A stretch of DNA of 64,000 bases, taken from Protonemura montana (taxonomy: Eukaryota; Arthropoda; Insecta; Plecoptera; Nemouridae). The DNA is taken from contig OX387603.1 of the NCBI GenBank assembly GCA_947568835.1, forward strand, positions 2,519,701 through 2,583,700, read 5' to 3'. A program made the position numbers and the translations under genes. Positions within the stretch are counted from its first letter, which is position 1; the number at the start of each line of letters is the position of its first letter. Below are positions 25,801 through 51,018 of this stretch, piece after piece. The notes below the pieces were generated by a model. It made no database searches. It had not been told where the DNA came from and was given only the letters and a program-made list of their open reading frames with translations.

Positions 25801-26479
25801 CCAAGTCGTGAAACACAATAATTCTTGGTAAGAGCATCGAATTATCTTTTCAATGTTAAATGTTTGTGAATGTGTGAATTATTACAAATATTATGATTAT
25901 TAAACCCATTGTATGCTCTAATACCTTCGCAGATAATATTGGACTCATGAACGAGCATGATATCGACGCCACTGGTATCTTATCGACACAAACAGAAGTC
26001 ACTGCCGAGGGATAACCCAATTTGTGTTTATCAAATTGTGATGACAAGAAACAATTAAATCAAGATAGTACGAGTCCGTGAAAGTCTGCCTTTGTTACTA
26101 TCTCAGATCATTCCACGTGAAATTACGTCACTTTAAAAAACTAACTAACCTTTACATTTCGGATTTTTCAAAGTGTCAGTGTTTGTTATCCCATTTGAAA
26201 GGGGTACGATACGTTTTTTTTGGGCACCTATTGTGGAAAATATGGCCTTAGAAAAGGCCGGGCTTGGCTGGGGTCAGCGCGCACGTAGATTACCTTTCAT
26301 CGATATCTTCAAACGTCCTTCAAAAGAAAGACATGCGGTTTACTGCATTGCAAAAACAAATGCCTCAGCGTCGTTAACTACACAATTTATGAAAAGGTAA
26401 TTGATTTGGTAAAATGTTGAAATAAATTAACTTCCGTAAATTTAAACCTTCCCTTTAAAGTTCTCTTAGCCAATATTAG

Positions 26480-26665
26480 CTACTTTCTTGAACCGTGTTT
26501 CCCTTCCTCCCTTCTAGACTAGGTCATCATCATCATCATCCTCATAATCATCATCCACTCATTCAATTATTCGTTCGTTGCAGTTAGGCCAATGCTGGTT
26601 GTCAAAACAGTGTGTCGTTAAACCCGATAAATTAATCGATCAGCATAGAAGACGATCGGTCATCG
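26480..26665 (+). mobile_element. 3' fragment of the 5S-related SINE
   Basis: Matches the SINE tail at 37900-38020: cttctagactagg, then (atc)n, ccactcattca, caaaacagtgtgtcgttaaac. The 5S-like head is missing. Confidence 0.7.
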
Positions 26666-27190
26666 ACTTGAACTAAACACACATTCATTCTGAAACTTTG
26701 TTATTCACAAGTTTGCGTTAAAATTAGCGATGACTCGATTCGTTTTCGTCAGGAATCGACTCCAGAATCAACTAAAACAAATCATATTTGCAAATATTAT
26801 ATTTACAAATTATATTACGAATGCTTTGAAGGATCGGGCACAATGGCATAGGTCTTAGAATTGGTAGCCCCTTAAACGTGATTAAAAAAATGAAAACTTG
26901 GTGACAGTCGCCGACAAAATGTCCATGAAAGACCATATTTTTTTAAAGAAATGTTTTTTTTTTTTTTTATTATTCTATAACAAGCATGAGTTGACAGAAG
27001 TGACAGCACTCGCAATTACGGTCTCCAAGTATCATGGGAATCATTTAATATGTAATGTTTAGGTATACAGAACATGGGCCCACAAGTCTCTCTTAGGCCA
27101 TCACTGGTTGGTATTCGAAATCACTTCGAGATTCCGACATTCTGGTTCCAATGATGAATGATTTATTTATTAAATGGTTGAACGTACATA

Positions 27191-30100
27191 TCACTTGCAG
27201 TCGCTGCCAGTAGGACCAACTTTCAAAAGTGCAGTTCTCAAATTCCTCAGTTCATTCTTGACGCCCACAATTTCCCTCATTAATTCCCTCATGACCGTCT
27301 CCTTTTCCAGGTCCTTAGCTTCTTTCGCCAATTCTTCAGCCATCTTCTTTCTAGCCACATCCTCTTCCTCTCTGAGTCTCGCCCTCCTTTCTTTGTTTTC
27401 GTATCCTTTCGCAATGATCGAGTTGTTCAACCTCTCGGGGAAGCGAAATCTAAACTCCGGCTTCTCGGCTTGTATCCTAAACTTGTAGCTTGGTTTCACT
27501 TGCAGGTAGAACTCCCAAGATTCGACCCAGCGCGGTCGAACGCGCCGCAGAAGAATGCAACAGAAACGGAACAGACTACGCATGGTGCCGTACGACGACC
27601 ACGCCTTAGTCTGCGACAACAACAACTTCTCGTAGGCTTCCAGAAACTCGATACGTTTCCTGATTATGTGCAATTTCCGTATTTCTATAACTGCGATGGC
27701 AACAAAGAGATTGGTTAGCACTAGTCCCATGAAAATAATAAACAGCATGAAGACAACCATCGCTGATATCTGCGAAAACAGCGACTTTGTGGAGTCTTTG
27801 TACAACGACAGGCTCTCGTACTCGAACTCGTTGGTCATCATCACAGTGGTCTTCAACAGCGCTGAAAGAAACGTGTGAAATGGTGCTTCATGGGCGAAAA
27901 TTGCAAGAAAGGCGACCACGAAGCCGAATATGAGGAAGAAGAACGCGGCCAATAGTTTAAGATATTTGGAGGCGACCTCGATGAACATCAGCATGTAGAA
28001 TCCGGTGTCTGGTATCCTGGATATCATCAGAATCACCTCGAACCAAGACAAGAGAATGGCGAACGCAGCGCACTCTTTTGCTGTGTCGAGGAAGCAGGCG
28101 CACACCGTGAGGCCAAAGCAAATCAGTGTCATCACAGATTCCGCTCGATATTTCCACGGCTGTTTGCCGCTGTAAAAACAGTCCACTTCGTGCAGTGCCA
28201 GGGGAACCATGCAGAAACCGATCACCGACATCAAAACGTACTTTAAAACCATATTCTTGACAAGCAAGTCGAACAAAACTAGCATGCTGAGCGAGAGAGC
28301 AAGCATTCCTTTCAGAACCACCAGCACCCAGTAGGGACCCTGAAGTCTCTTCCACAGTAAAAATAGATAACTCTCAACCAATGGGTGCTCGAGGAGCTTG
28401 TTCTGACCCAATTTGTCTCCCGTTTTACGGAGAGCGTTCAAAACTCGCAGACTAGACCCCTTCTTGGCAGTACTCTCAGATAAGAACACATGATAATCGA
28501 CGACTACGGAGAATGTAAACCTGGTGGTCGTTATCGACCTATCAAATATAGTGTTGAGAACCTCGACAGACGAGGGGACCTGATGTATGAACAAGTCGAT
28601 CGCAGTCCGCGAACGGTTGTCTTTGTCAAAACATTGCGCAGCGAGGTCGGCACCAGCCGCAATCAACGCCGTTATGTACCCGTGCTGTTTCCTCAGGAGC
28701 GCAAAGTGCAGTGGCGTCTGCCCGGTACTGGTCGTCTCATGTATGAGACTCCTTAAGGAAGGTGTCTTCGAGAGCTCTCCCGTGAAGTACTCGAGGACGT
28801 TCTTATTATTACTGGCAGAAACCAGGTGCAAGAGGCTGCAATAAATGACAACGTTTCCATTTGCATGATCTTTGATATAAGCTACCGAGTTAATGGCTTC
28901 GGGACACTTTTCAATGAGATATTTTACGCTGTTGACGTCTCCTTGGCTGATGGCGAGATGTAATGGCGTGCCTTGAAGCTTGTCTGCGCATCTGTGCTTG
29001 ACCAGTAACGCCATCTGTGGTTGGGCGTGTTGAAACAACGCCTGCATGATCCGGGACTGGCCGGTTTCGACGGCGCAGTGCAGGAGGCTGCGCCCTTCTT
29101 TGTCTTGCGCAGTGACGTCGGCGCCGGCTGCGAGGAGGATGAGCACGATCTCGAGGTGGCCGTTGAGAACCGCGACGAACAACGGAGACATGCCGTCGAC
29201 GTTGACATTGTTTATGATCTGTCAGTATCAAAGGATATGCATGTGAAAAAGGGTAATTACGATACACATTGAGTTTATAAATTTCAAAAATGTCTTTCCT
29301 TTGAGATATTCAAGGCCTTGTACATTCAGGTACCAAGAGGTAGCGCTCGTACCGTGGTGCTCTCTTCCTTCGCGGCTTTCACGATCAACTTGACGACGCC
29401 AGTGCACCCTCTGCTAACGGCCAGATGCAGGACCAACTCCTTCGAGGCATCCTTCCGCAGATCTGCGCCGTCGTCGAGCAGCAGTTGAAAGATTACCAGC
29501 CAGTTCGACATAGCGGTGGTCGACAACGCTGTTGTAAAGTCGCCGTCTGCTCTCGGTTCTACATCCTGGGTAAGAAACGCATATTTTCATTAGGAACACT
29601 TTCGGTTCTGCTGCAAAAGAACGGTTTGGGGTGTAGGAAAGCCCGGCTCGGATGAGAGCAACGAAGTAAAGCAACACTGCGCTGGGTCAGGTATTGGATG
29701 GGTGACAACTGAACGGTTTGGCGTGTTGGAAATGCCGGTTCTCGTGAGATCACCGAAGTTAAGAGGATTGTAAACAAACGTTTATCTAAGAATGCACCTA
29801 TAATGTCAAGGTTTTTAAAGTCTAATCTGAAAGTTAACACCATTTGCAGAATAGGGCATTGAGATAAACACAGCTCATCAAAGTAGATCGAGTTTTCGTA
29901 CCCATAAACATCTTTTCTAGTCATCGCTCCGATCTCTCTTGCCAACAGAATCGTTCATGTGTACGATGGTCACCCATCCCACACCCAGCGCAGTGTTGCT
30001 TAACTTTCATCCGTCCAACCTCTCTCCCGAACAGAACTGGTCATGTGTATGATGGTCACCCATCCAATACCTGACTCAGCGAAGTGTTGTTTAACTTTCA

Positions 30101-31776
30101 TCCCTCCAACCTCTCTCCCGAACAGAACTGGTCATGTGTATGATGGTCACCCATCCAATACCTGACTCAGCGCAGTGTTGCTTAACTTTCATCCCTCCAA
30201 CCTCTCTCCCGAACAGAACTGGTCATGTGTATGATGGTCACCCATCCAATACCTGACTCAGCGCAGTGTTGCTTAACTTTCATCCCGCCAACCTCTCTCC
30301 CGAACAGAACTGGTCATGTGTTTGATAGTCACCCATCCAATACCTGACTCAGCGCAGTGTTGCTTAACTTCGGTGATCTCATGAGAACCAGTGTTTCTAG
30401 CACGCCAAACGGTCCGGTCTTAGGAAGCTTACCTTCGAACAGTCTAGTTGAACGCCAGCGCATGCGTCAGGGTCGTGGCCAAGCTGAGCGTGCAGCGCAT
30501 CGTTCCGATCTTCGCGGGCAGCCAGTTGAGTGTAGTCGAGTCCACTCGTTGGATCGACTCGATGGGTCCACGGGACAGACCTGTTGAGTTTCAATTGTCT
30601 GCAACAGGTGCTGATTAGTATGTTTTGTAAAACACGAGGCTGATCACAGCACATTCGATCAACACACGGTAACAAAATATCATAATCACCGAAAGGACTG
30701 GACAAATATATACCTCTACCCAATTCACTATTTTTTTTTTGATTTTGTGGTTTTTAGCGACGCAATGTTTTGACATCTGGCCAAGCGGCACTGGTCTAAT
30801 GGCGTCGACAAATGAGCGGATGATTATGAGGATGATTATGGACCTAACCTAGCCTAGAAGGGAGGAGGGGAACCCCCACCCCCTCCCACGTAGCCTACTA
30901 CGTAGCCTACTTCTGTCAAAAAGCACCAAGGGGACGACCGGCTTAACGTCCCTTCCGAGGGACGGTACAACGCGAACAACAGGATTCCTCCACAAATCCA
31001 TGCCGTCGAAAGATTGATAAGCAATGCGAATGAAGTTACTAACTTTCATCCCTCCAACCTCTCTCCCAAACAGAACTGGTCATGTGTGTTTGACGATCAC
31101 CCATCCAATACCTGACTCAGCGCAGTGTTGCTTAACTCCAGTGATCTCATGAGAACCGGTATTTCCAACACACCAAACCGTTCGGTCCCAATTCAAAAGT
31201 CAAAATTTTCCTGAAAGAAAACTGTCATGTGCCTGGCTGCTGTGCTGTGCTTTCACTCAATGCACACCCAGCCTCGGTAATTGACGTTTTATAAACACTT
31301 CATAAGTCAAAAGAGTTCTCTGTGGTTTATATGAGTGTGTTTACTTTATCTTGCTGAGGAAAGTTGATCGTATCTGCTCTGGTAATCTATTAGTAACACC
31401 TAGATGCCATTTTGAAGAAGAAATATCGTGAAAATAAACAGTGCGGTCAAAAAATCAAGAATTTGAAAGGCCTGAAGGGTCTTTAAAGCAGCCGCTTGCC
31501 TGTAATAGGTCTAAACAGTTGCCACTCCGCTGCTAGCGCGTAAAAAGCGACGGCCTAGGCATCTCATCAATTAATCTGCACAAGTCCTTGAGCACTTCTT
31601 GTTTCATTATCGACTTACCTTGCATCGGATGTGCAGTGTACCTCGTCTTCTCCTTCTATCAGCTGGCCACAGACAGGCGTGGTCTTACTGACTGGTGACT
31701 TCATAGCGACAACGAAGTCATCGACGGTGATCCTGGGTGTAGTCGTAGAGCGACCGCTCGGCTGCTCTGTCGACAT
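27191..31776 (-). CDS. TRPA-subfamily cation channel, painless/pyrexia-like
   Basis: Sensory cation channel of the plasma membrane, by family (thermo/nociception). Exons in gene order: 31619-31776, 30433-30580, 29353-29565, 27191-29218; phases agree, giving 848 residues. The start is the first ATG after an in-frame stop at 31858-31860. Ankyrin repeats span about residues 110-370 (for example VDGMSPLFVAVLNGHLEIV, GTPLHLAISQGDVNSVKYL, GQTPLHFALLRKQHGYITA). Hydrophobic segments run from about 470 to 690; the pore segment TTVMMTNEFEYESL is near 630-643 and the last helix is GLVLTNLFVAIAVIEIRKL. A charged coiled-coil tail fills about 780-837. The pore motif and single ankyrin block favour painless/pyrexia over TRPA1, which has far more repeats. 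AATAAA signals lie just downstream (27162-27171). Introns 1 and 2 carry 5S-related SINE sequence. Confidence 0.94.
29610..29765 (+). mobile_element. 5S-related SINE head fragments, sense orientation
   Basis: Two partial heads lie in a row in TRP intron 2. One carries aagcaacactgcgctgggtc and gtattggatgggtgac; the next carries gttggaaatgccggttctcg and gagatcaccgaagttaag. The order matches 5S rRNA. Confidence 0.75.
29945..30420 (-). repeat. Antisense tandem array of about five 91-bp 5S-like head units
   Basis: Units repeat ggtcacccatccaatacctg and gcagtgttgcttaacttt, the reverse complement of the 5S-like head. The array ends with the 5'-most head (acttcggtgatctc) at 30365-30410. It lies in intron 2 of the TRP gene. 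Confidence 0.9.
30735..31190 (-). mobile_element. Near-complete 5S-related SINE
   Basis: On the minus strand it runs from a 5S-like head (accgaacggtttggtgtgtt, aagcaacactgcgctgagtc, gtattggatgggtgatc) through the body (aacctctcgacagcatgg-like, cctcggaagggacg-like) to a poor-A tail. It inserted in intron 1 of the TRP gene. The copy at 37590-38020 is the best full-length relative. Confidence 0.85.
31190..31600. other. Rest of TRP intron 1, nothing recognised
   Basis: Intronic sequence between the SINE and exon 1. No domain, RNA gene or repeat seen. Confidence 0.4.
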
Positions 31777-32084
31777 GAGCAGGGTTGTTTCGCTAACGGC
31801 GTCTGCGTGGTCGGAGAGTTTGTGCCCGGTGGAAGATTGCTGGCGTCGTTGTGATTCTCAGGCAACTTGGGCGGATGTTGACGATGACGACCTCTGGCGG
31901 CCGGGAAGTCTCAGCCGCAGATAATCTCGGCGGTGGGATCGTGAGACGATGGGAGATGGCAACATAATAGCAATCAGCTTTTTTGCAATTTTATCCTTTA
32001 CTTAATTTTCTTTGTTGTGATAATGATTGCATGTTTCATGTTTATATTTCACAAGTGTCAAGTCATTTTTTTTTAAAACATTCG

Positions 32085-32860
32085 CGCTGGGTCAGGTATT
32101 GGATGGTTGACCGTCATGCACATGACCAGTTCTGTTCGTGAGAGAGGTTGGAGGGATGAAAGTTAAGCAACACTGCGCTGGGTCAGGTATTGGATGGTTG
32201 ACCGTCATGCACATGACCAGTTCTGTTCGGGAGAGAGGTTGAAGGGATGAAAGTTAAGCAACACTGCGCTGAGTCAGGTATTGGATGGGTGACCATCATA
32301 CACATGACCAGTTTTGTTCGGGAGAGAGGTTAGAGGGATGAAAGTTAAGCAACACTGCGCTGAGTCAGGTATTGGATTGTTGACCGTCATACACATGACC
32401 AGTTCTGTTCGGGAGAGAGGTTGAAGGGATGAAAGTTAAGCAACACTGCGCTGAGTCAGGTATTGGATGGTTGACCGTCATACACATGACCAGTTCAGTT
32501 CGGGAGAGAGGTTGGAGGGATGAAAGTTAAGCAACACTGTGCTGGGTCAGGTATTGGATGGTTGACCATCATACACATGACCAGTTCTGTTCGGGAGAGA
32601 GGTTGGAGGGATGAAAATTAAGCAACACTGCGCTGGGTCAGGTATTGGATGGTTGACCATCATACACATGACCAGTTCTGTTCGGGAGAGAGGTTGGGGG
32701 GATGAAAATTAAGCAACACTGCGCTGGGTCAAGTATTGGATGGGCGACCATCATACACCTGACCAGTTCTGTTCGGGAGAGAGGCTGGAAGGATAAAAGT
32801 TAAGCAACACTGCACTGAGTCAGGTACTGGATGGTTGACCGTCATACACATGATCAGCTC
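32085..32860 (+). repeat. Tandem array of about eight to nine 91-bp 5S-like head units
   Basis: Units start at gttaagcaacactgcgctg near 32162 and then about every 91 bases (32253, 32344, 32435, 32526, 32617, 32708, 32799). Each has a 5S box-A-like segment, a box-C-like gtattggatggttgacc, and a SINE-specific part (catgaccagttctgttcggg). It lies upstream of the TRP gene. Confidence 0.92.
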
Positions 32861-33059
32861 TATTAAGGATTTGGGGGAAACAAGCCAGTGTCGGAATTTG
32901 TTTATCTTTGCTAGTCTGCGGATAGCACATGTTAAAAGAACACATGTTTTCCATTATAATAGTTATTTTGTTTATTGACATAATATCAGAAAAGGTACAA
33001 AAAAACTGGTTTGCATAAAAAAACAAAGAAAACAGAATTTGAAGGCTTACATGAGATGT

Positions 33060-33540
33060 TTTTCACATCACGACAGATATTACTTATTTTAGGCAGCCCA
33101 GGACCTCTTCGACACTAAATCATATGCTTTATCAAGCAAAAGCTTTTTTAACCTCTCCACGAACACATATGTCGATGCAGGTTGCCAAATGTTTGCTGGG
33201 AGCGAATTAAAAATGTTAATTACCATATGTCATGCTGAAAGTAACATAAAAGCCGATTTCCACGAATTAACTTGGTTTCCCCATTTCTGGTGCATTTTTG
33301 ATGACGGTCTTTCACTTTGAGCCGCATTATTTTTATAATTTGCAGTATTATCATTAATATTGATATAATTCCATAAGTATTGGAATAGGTATGTTCATTT
33401 CTATGTAATTATATGCTCTCTGTTTTGTCAAAAAAAAATTGCAGAACAAAAATCAAATCGAGTTCACAATTATTTCCTGTGATTTAAAGATATTTACACC
33501 TTTAATTTGAAGTGTTAACTAATAACTTCTTAGTGACTTC
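33060..33540. other. AT-rich intergenic, nothing recognised
   Basis: No gene, RNA or clear repeat seen. Confidence 0.4.
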
Positions 33541-33724
33541 TTACTGTTATTTCGTTGATAAGTCCCAGCGGCGGCCATTCAAAGCTTGCTTGTTGGTGAT
33601 GGACCATGCAGTCTCCCGCCGGGAACGTTCTCGTTGAGGCTGGCGCGACTCGCCCAGTTGGTTACTATTGTCGGAAGGCCCGAGGACCTTGACAGGATAT
33701 AATCTGGTATTGATAACCGCTGCC

Positions 33725-34570
33725 ACCACTGATCTATATTTATCGAGCTGACCAGAAGCTGCTAAGACTTTGCGAGATTACAGTTAATTGTGAAGAAATG
33801 GAGGGTTGTTGGGTCGCTAGGTTTATTGCGCTAGCTTGATCAAAGGTAATAATTGAAACTCACCATGGTAAAAGTTGACGACCGTTCGGGAGGAATTGAT
33901 AGGTAAAGGTACACAGGTGAAGTCAGGACTGCTGGTTTGATGTAGAAGGCGATTACTCGTTGAGACACAATATCGTAGGTTTATTCACTGTTTCGTCGTT
34001 TGACACTTGGTTACACTTGTACAATTGACTTGATAACGATCACTCGACTTTTGGTATACGGTACTCTCTCTCTCTCTCGTCTCGGCACAATACGCCGTAT
34101 CAACTAAACTCTTCCCAGGGAACTGAACTCTTCCGAGGCAACTGCCCTCTTCCGAGGCAACTGGGCTCTCTCTCTCTCGGTACACAGTACTCTCTACTTG
34201 ATGCTTCGTACAACATCTCCGTGTCAACTGAACTCCCTCTCCCGAGGCAACTGCCCTTATCCTTATATATTGGTCGTCTGTCGCCTGTCAAAGAATCTAG
34301 TCCAAATCTTGTAGGTGGAAAGGCCTAATGACCGGTGAAAGGGATCTATCATTAACCCTCTTTCCCATTATCTAGTAATCATCTTTCCCGTTATCTAGTA
34401 AGATGTGTGAATATCATGTTGTTCTACTATCGCTATATGCAGGTGTTGACCCCGTGTACCGGGTATAGTAATTGGCCTTAATAGCCTTTAATTAGAAGGC
34501 TGGGTGTCTATTTCGGGGTTCTGTGTCAGTACCTTCCGTTTACTCGGAGGGAAGATCTAGCTTCCCGACA
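33725..34570 (-). mobile_element. Possible LTR of a Gypsy-like retrotransposon
   Basis: On the minus strand the segment begins tgtcgggaagctagatc (34570 downward). It has a TATA-like tatataagg near 34262-34270, CT-rich simple sequence at 34060-34180 and two AATAAA signals (about 33980 and 33815), and it is followed by tggtggcagcgg (about 33725), which resembles a tRNA primer-binding site. No internal genes or second LTR are in view, so the call rests on order of signals only. Confidence 0.4.
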
Positions 34571-34787
34571 CTATAATCGTCGGTGTCCAGGGTGCAGACG
34601 CAGAGCACTGAGCATGCGTTCACATGCAACGGCATTTAGTAAGACAAATCCTCTCACAGTCCTTTATTTATTTAGTAATTTATTTATTGTTTATTTATCT
34701 ACAAAGGAGGCAAGTCCACAAGTACAATAGAAACATGGTATATTTAAACTTGAACAATTAAAAACATTATTTACAAACCTCAGCTTA

Positions 34788-34870
34788 AACTAAGAGGTAA
34801 CACAGAGGTAACATAGTTAACACAGGTAACACAGAGGTAACACAGAGGTAACACAGAGGTAACACAAGAT
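34788..34870. repeat. Short tandem repeat, aggtaacacag
   Basis: About six near-copies of an 11-base unit, of no evident function. Sequence to about 35160 may read on the minus strand as a LINE C-terminal tail, but this is weak. Confidence 0.7.
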
Positions 34871-35222
34871 AATGCAGTTGGTCAATGATACATTTCCAAG
34901 TTGTCATGATCACTGATCAGCTGTTTAGTCTTTGAGTTTAAGTTGGGTTATGTAAGTCTTGAAGGAGTCTGAAAGGATGTGCATGTCAGGGCAGGTTGTT
35001 GTTATTCTATTGAAGGTAGTCATTAGTATTTTGATGCACCCGTGCTTGTGGATATCAATCATACTCGAAAGATACATTTAGGTTGAAAATCTGGTTCGAC
35101 TTAAAGAAGTAAAAAAGCTGCAGTAAAATGCAGGATTCTTCTTTCTTGTAAATCTACAACATGGCGGCTGTCAAGATTTTTTTAAATAATCGTGTAATTT
35201 TCAAAATAACAAAGAAATTTAC

Positions 35223-35259
35223 CTATCAAAGTGGCGCTGAATAAGACTAAGAACTTCAT
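35223..35259 (-). CDS. Candidate orphan signal-peptide exon
   Basis: An ATG opens MKFLVLFSATLI, which ends one base before a donor (gtaaat). This is the usual form of a first exon in arthropod secreted proteins, including cuticle proteins. No downstream exon is recognised on the minus strand, so it may be chance or a remnant. The frame also stays open upstream of this ATG. Confidence 0.2.
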
Positions 35260-35499
35260 GGCTTCCTCGATCGTAGCGTGCGTATGACCGACACGATTTC
35301 CTGCTAAAAAAGGTCGAGCAAACGTGAAACTCAACTTTATTTTGATGACGTCAAGTAATACTTTGTCTTTTTTAGAAATTTCTGCAACATTTTGATGTGG
35401 GTCAGAGTTACTTGAGTTGACTTTGTGAACTTTCACCAACTTATTGTCCCTCATTCGTCGATTTCGTGTGTTTATTGCGGAACCGTGGCACGATCTCGT

Positions 35500-36700
35500 A
35501 TGCGGGCTGAGGGCCGGCTTTTTTAGCGGCCCGTTAAGTACATAACAGTTCGTTAATTTTAAATTTGCTTGGCAACAGCCAATCCTAGGATGTGATAAGT
35601 TTGTTGACCTTCTGAATCCAGACCCCCGCTCTCAACTAAATATAAACACAACAAACTACAAAGTATCCCATGGTGTTTTGCTTCTCAATGAATGTTGGTT
35701 GATTAATGACAGTGACAGGTAATTGATATTTATTTGCGACATGTTTTCATCGCTTATCAACTAAATCACTCGTGATACGAGCAAACCGATTGAAATGTGT
35801 AATCAATTTGTGAAAATAACCGCCACACAGCCAACTGGTCTCGTCAAATTTTAAAAGTATGAAAGCCGATTCTACCAACTACGTTTAATCTTGCTCAGTT
35901 GGCGTTTTAAGGGAAGTTTTAGGCCAAAATTGATTTTACCAGCTGAGCGAAAGATTTGAAAGAAGATCTTCAGAAATAGAACTGCAATTCAATTCAAATC
36001 AAGCAACTCTGACAGTTGATACGTTTCGGAGAGAAACACCGAATCTTTCAAACACATGGACAAACGCTTCTTATTCTTCTGAAAACTTAAAACTCAGTGC
36101 ACCTCTGACTTTGAGGTCGACTTCTTACCTACCAATGTTGCTATTGAGCTGTAACTTTGACATGGAAGCTCTAGAGAGTCGCTCAGAAAGTCAATCAATC
36201 TTCCTTTTTTTGGCCACGACATTTTGATAAGAGAATCTTCACAAACAAGTCGATCACAAACAAGTGATAGTGCAAAGCCACGGTATCTGAAATCGTTACA
36301 GTAACTACCACTACATTGCACTCGACAGAGTCAATTGTCGTGTTTTGTGACAGAATCAGCAACAGGTGGGTTCGGCTCGTTAGTTCACCAGCGACTGGCA
36401 AGTACCCTAATAGCACAACGCCGATGTTAAATTGTCTTCGCGAAAAATAGCCGCCAAATGACTAATTTACGAATACAAATGGAGGTTGCTTAAAGGTGGA
36501 GTCGCCGTCATTTCGTTCGTTATTTCTCGCAGATTACTCGCATTTGAGACTGGTTTACACTTAATTAATCTTTATCAATGCTAACCTCGAAGATTGATTA
36601 ACTTGTACAGATATTTTGGCTGCGAATGGGCGTGATTACACATTTGGCTCCGTTTTAGGCTGGGATACCAATGCAGTTATTGTACAGGAGGAGGCTTTAC
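35500..36700. other. Intergenic, no gene supported
   Basis: Short open frames on both strands show no domains. Nothing else is recognised. Confidence 0.4.
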
Positions 36701-36737
36701 GCCAGGCATAGCACAGCATATCTGTCATACACCAACA

Positions 36738-37050
36738 CATAGATGACCATCATACACATGACCAGTTCTGTTCGGGAGAGAGGTTGGAGGGATGAAAGTT
36801 AGTACAGCAACTTCATTCGTCTTGCTTATCAACCTCTCGACAGCATGGATTTGTGAAGGAATCATGTTGTTGGCGTTGTGCCGTCCTTCGGAAGGGACGA
36901 AAAGCCGGTGGTCCCCTTGGTGCTCTTCGACAGTAGTAAGCTACGTGCCGGCACCGAGTTTCCCCTCCTCCTTTATATGCTCGGTTGGGTTCATCATCAT
37001 CCTCATCATCATCCACTCATTCACCGACGCCATAAGACCAGTGCCGCAGA
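36738..37050 (+). mobile_element. 5S-related SINE, head truncated, directly upstream of the esterase
   Basis: It starts inside the head (gaccatcatacacatgacca) and continues through the body (aacctctcgacagcatggat, gtccttcggaagggacg) to the (atc)n tail and cattcaccgacgcc. Its end is about 60 bases before the esterase ATG, so it may form part of the promoter or 5' UTR. Confidence 0.85.
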
Positions 37051-37111
37051 GACAGCGCCAACCCTCGGTGACAGAAAATCTTATGCTCGTTTCCCTGCGC
37101 TCAGCTCAAGA

Positions 37112-50107
<12,996 letters not shown>

Positions 50108-50261
50108 CCGCAAGGCGGTGGATTTGACAATGAGACACGTGGGAAGTATTTTCTGGGTGAATGTTGCTAGAAGGCTATGTGTCAGCTTTCTTGCCGGTGG
50201 TTTTTGTCCTGAAAATATTATCGAAGGTACCAATCTAACTTTTTAACCATGCACGCTCTTG

Positions 50262-50267
50262 AATAAA
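50262..50267 (+). terminator. Poly(A) signal of the esterase
   Basis: AATAAA about 155 bases past the stop codon, the first on the plus strand. Confidence 0.5.
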
Positions 50268-50279
50268 ATTAATTCCTAT

Positions 50280-51000
50280 TTTCTGATTGGCTGCCATTGT
50301 GGATGAAAATTGTATATTCCAGTTAACCACCAGGTAATCCCCATTTCTTGCTGTTAATGGCAACATTTATCACCGGAGATAACAAATTCGACATCTAGGA
50401 GAATAACACAAGGCGTTAACGGCCAAACCACGCCAAACTTAATCGTGTTATATAGCATTTCTGCATATGACAGCATTTTTAAATTTATAATTCGAACAAT
50501 TTCGGGGGCTTATTTTCACATGATAGTGGACCTTGGAACCTTGAGGGGTTGAGTTCATTCTTAACTCGACGTAACCAGTCAAGACTCCCAAGTGGTATCA
50601 TTCTGTTACAACAATGCAGTCGTGGAGTGGAACAGAACAGAAGAGGAAAACGGCCGACATATCAAAGTGCAGATTGGCAAAATGCCATAAGAAATTTCGT
50701 TGGGATCGTCAGTCATGGGGATGAGCTATGGCCATGAGGTGCAGGAAACGTTTGACACTGGAGAATGTCTGGAAGAGTGAAGATTAGGGTGACTGCCGAG
50801 GCCATCAGGTAATAAAACTGCATTAAAGTTGCATGGGACGCTAGGGTACATTGGGAAATCTTAGGAAACTTTGAATGAAATTCTCAACATACAGTTTTAT
50901 GTACTTTTTATGAACTCATATGTGAAGTTGAGTGATCAACTTACAGAAATTGTGACAACAAATTGTTGCTATGATGAGAGATTGTCTCCCAAATAACCTC
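50280..51000. other. Intergenic between esterase and protease C, nothing recognised
   Basis: Short open frames without domains. The two genes converge here, tail to tail. Confidence 0.4.
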
Positions 51001-51018
51001 AACAGAAACAGTTCTTCA

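Larger units (their letters stand above)
20440..26000. repeat. Right copy of the protease-bearing tandem duplication
   Basis: Partner of 15660-20415. Homology resumes beyond the LINE fragment, at 25735-25985 against 19975-20340 (for example the shared phrase ataatattggactcatgaac). Confidence 0.85.

Noticed and set aside
25044..25821. Plus-strand open frames over the LINE
   Set aside because: The minus strand carries the recognisable reverse-transcriptase motifs; the plus frames are antisense shadows.
27957..28355. Other-frame open readings inside the TRP gene
   Set aside because: They are shadows of the large coding exon, with no domains and unnatural composition.
36878..37111. Longer N-terminus for the esterase from an in-frame upstream ATG
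   Set aside because: The upstream codons are SINE sequence, and a good signal peptide begins at the chosen ATG region.
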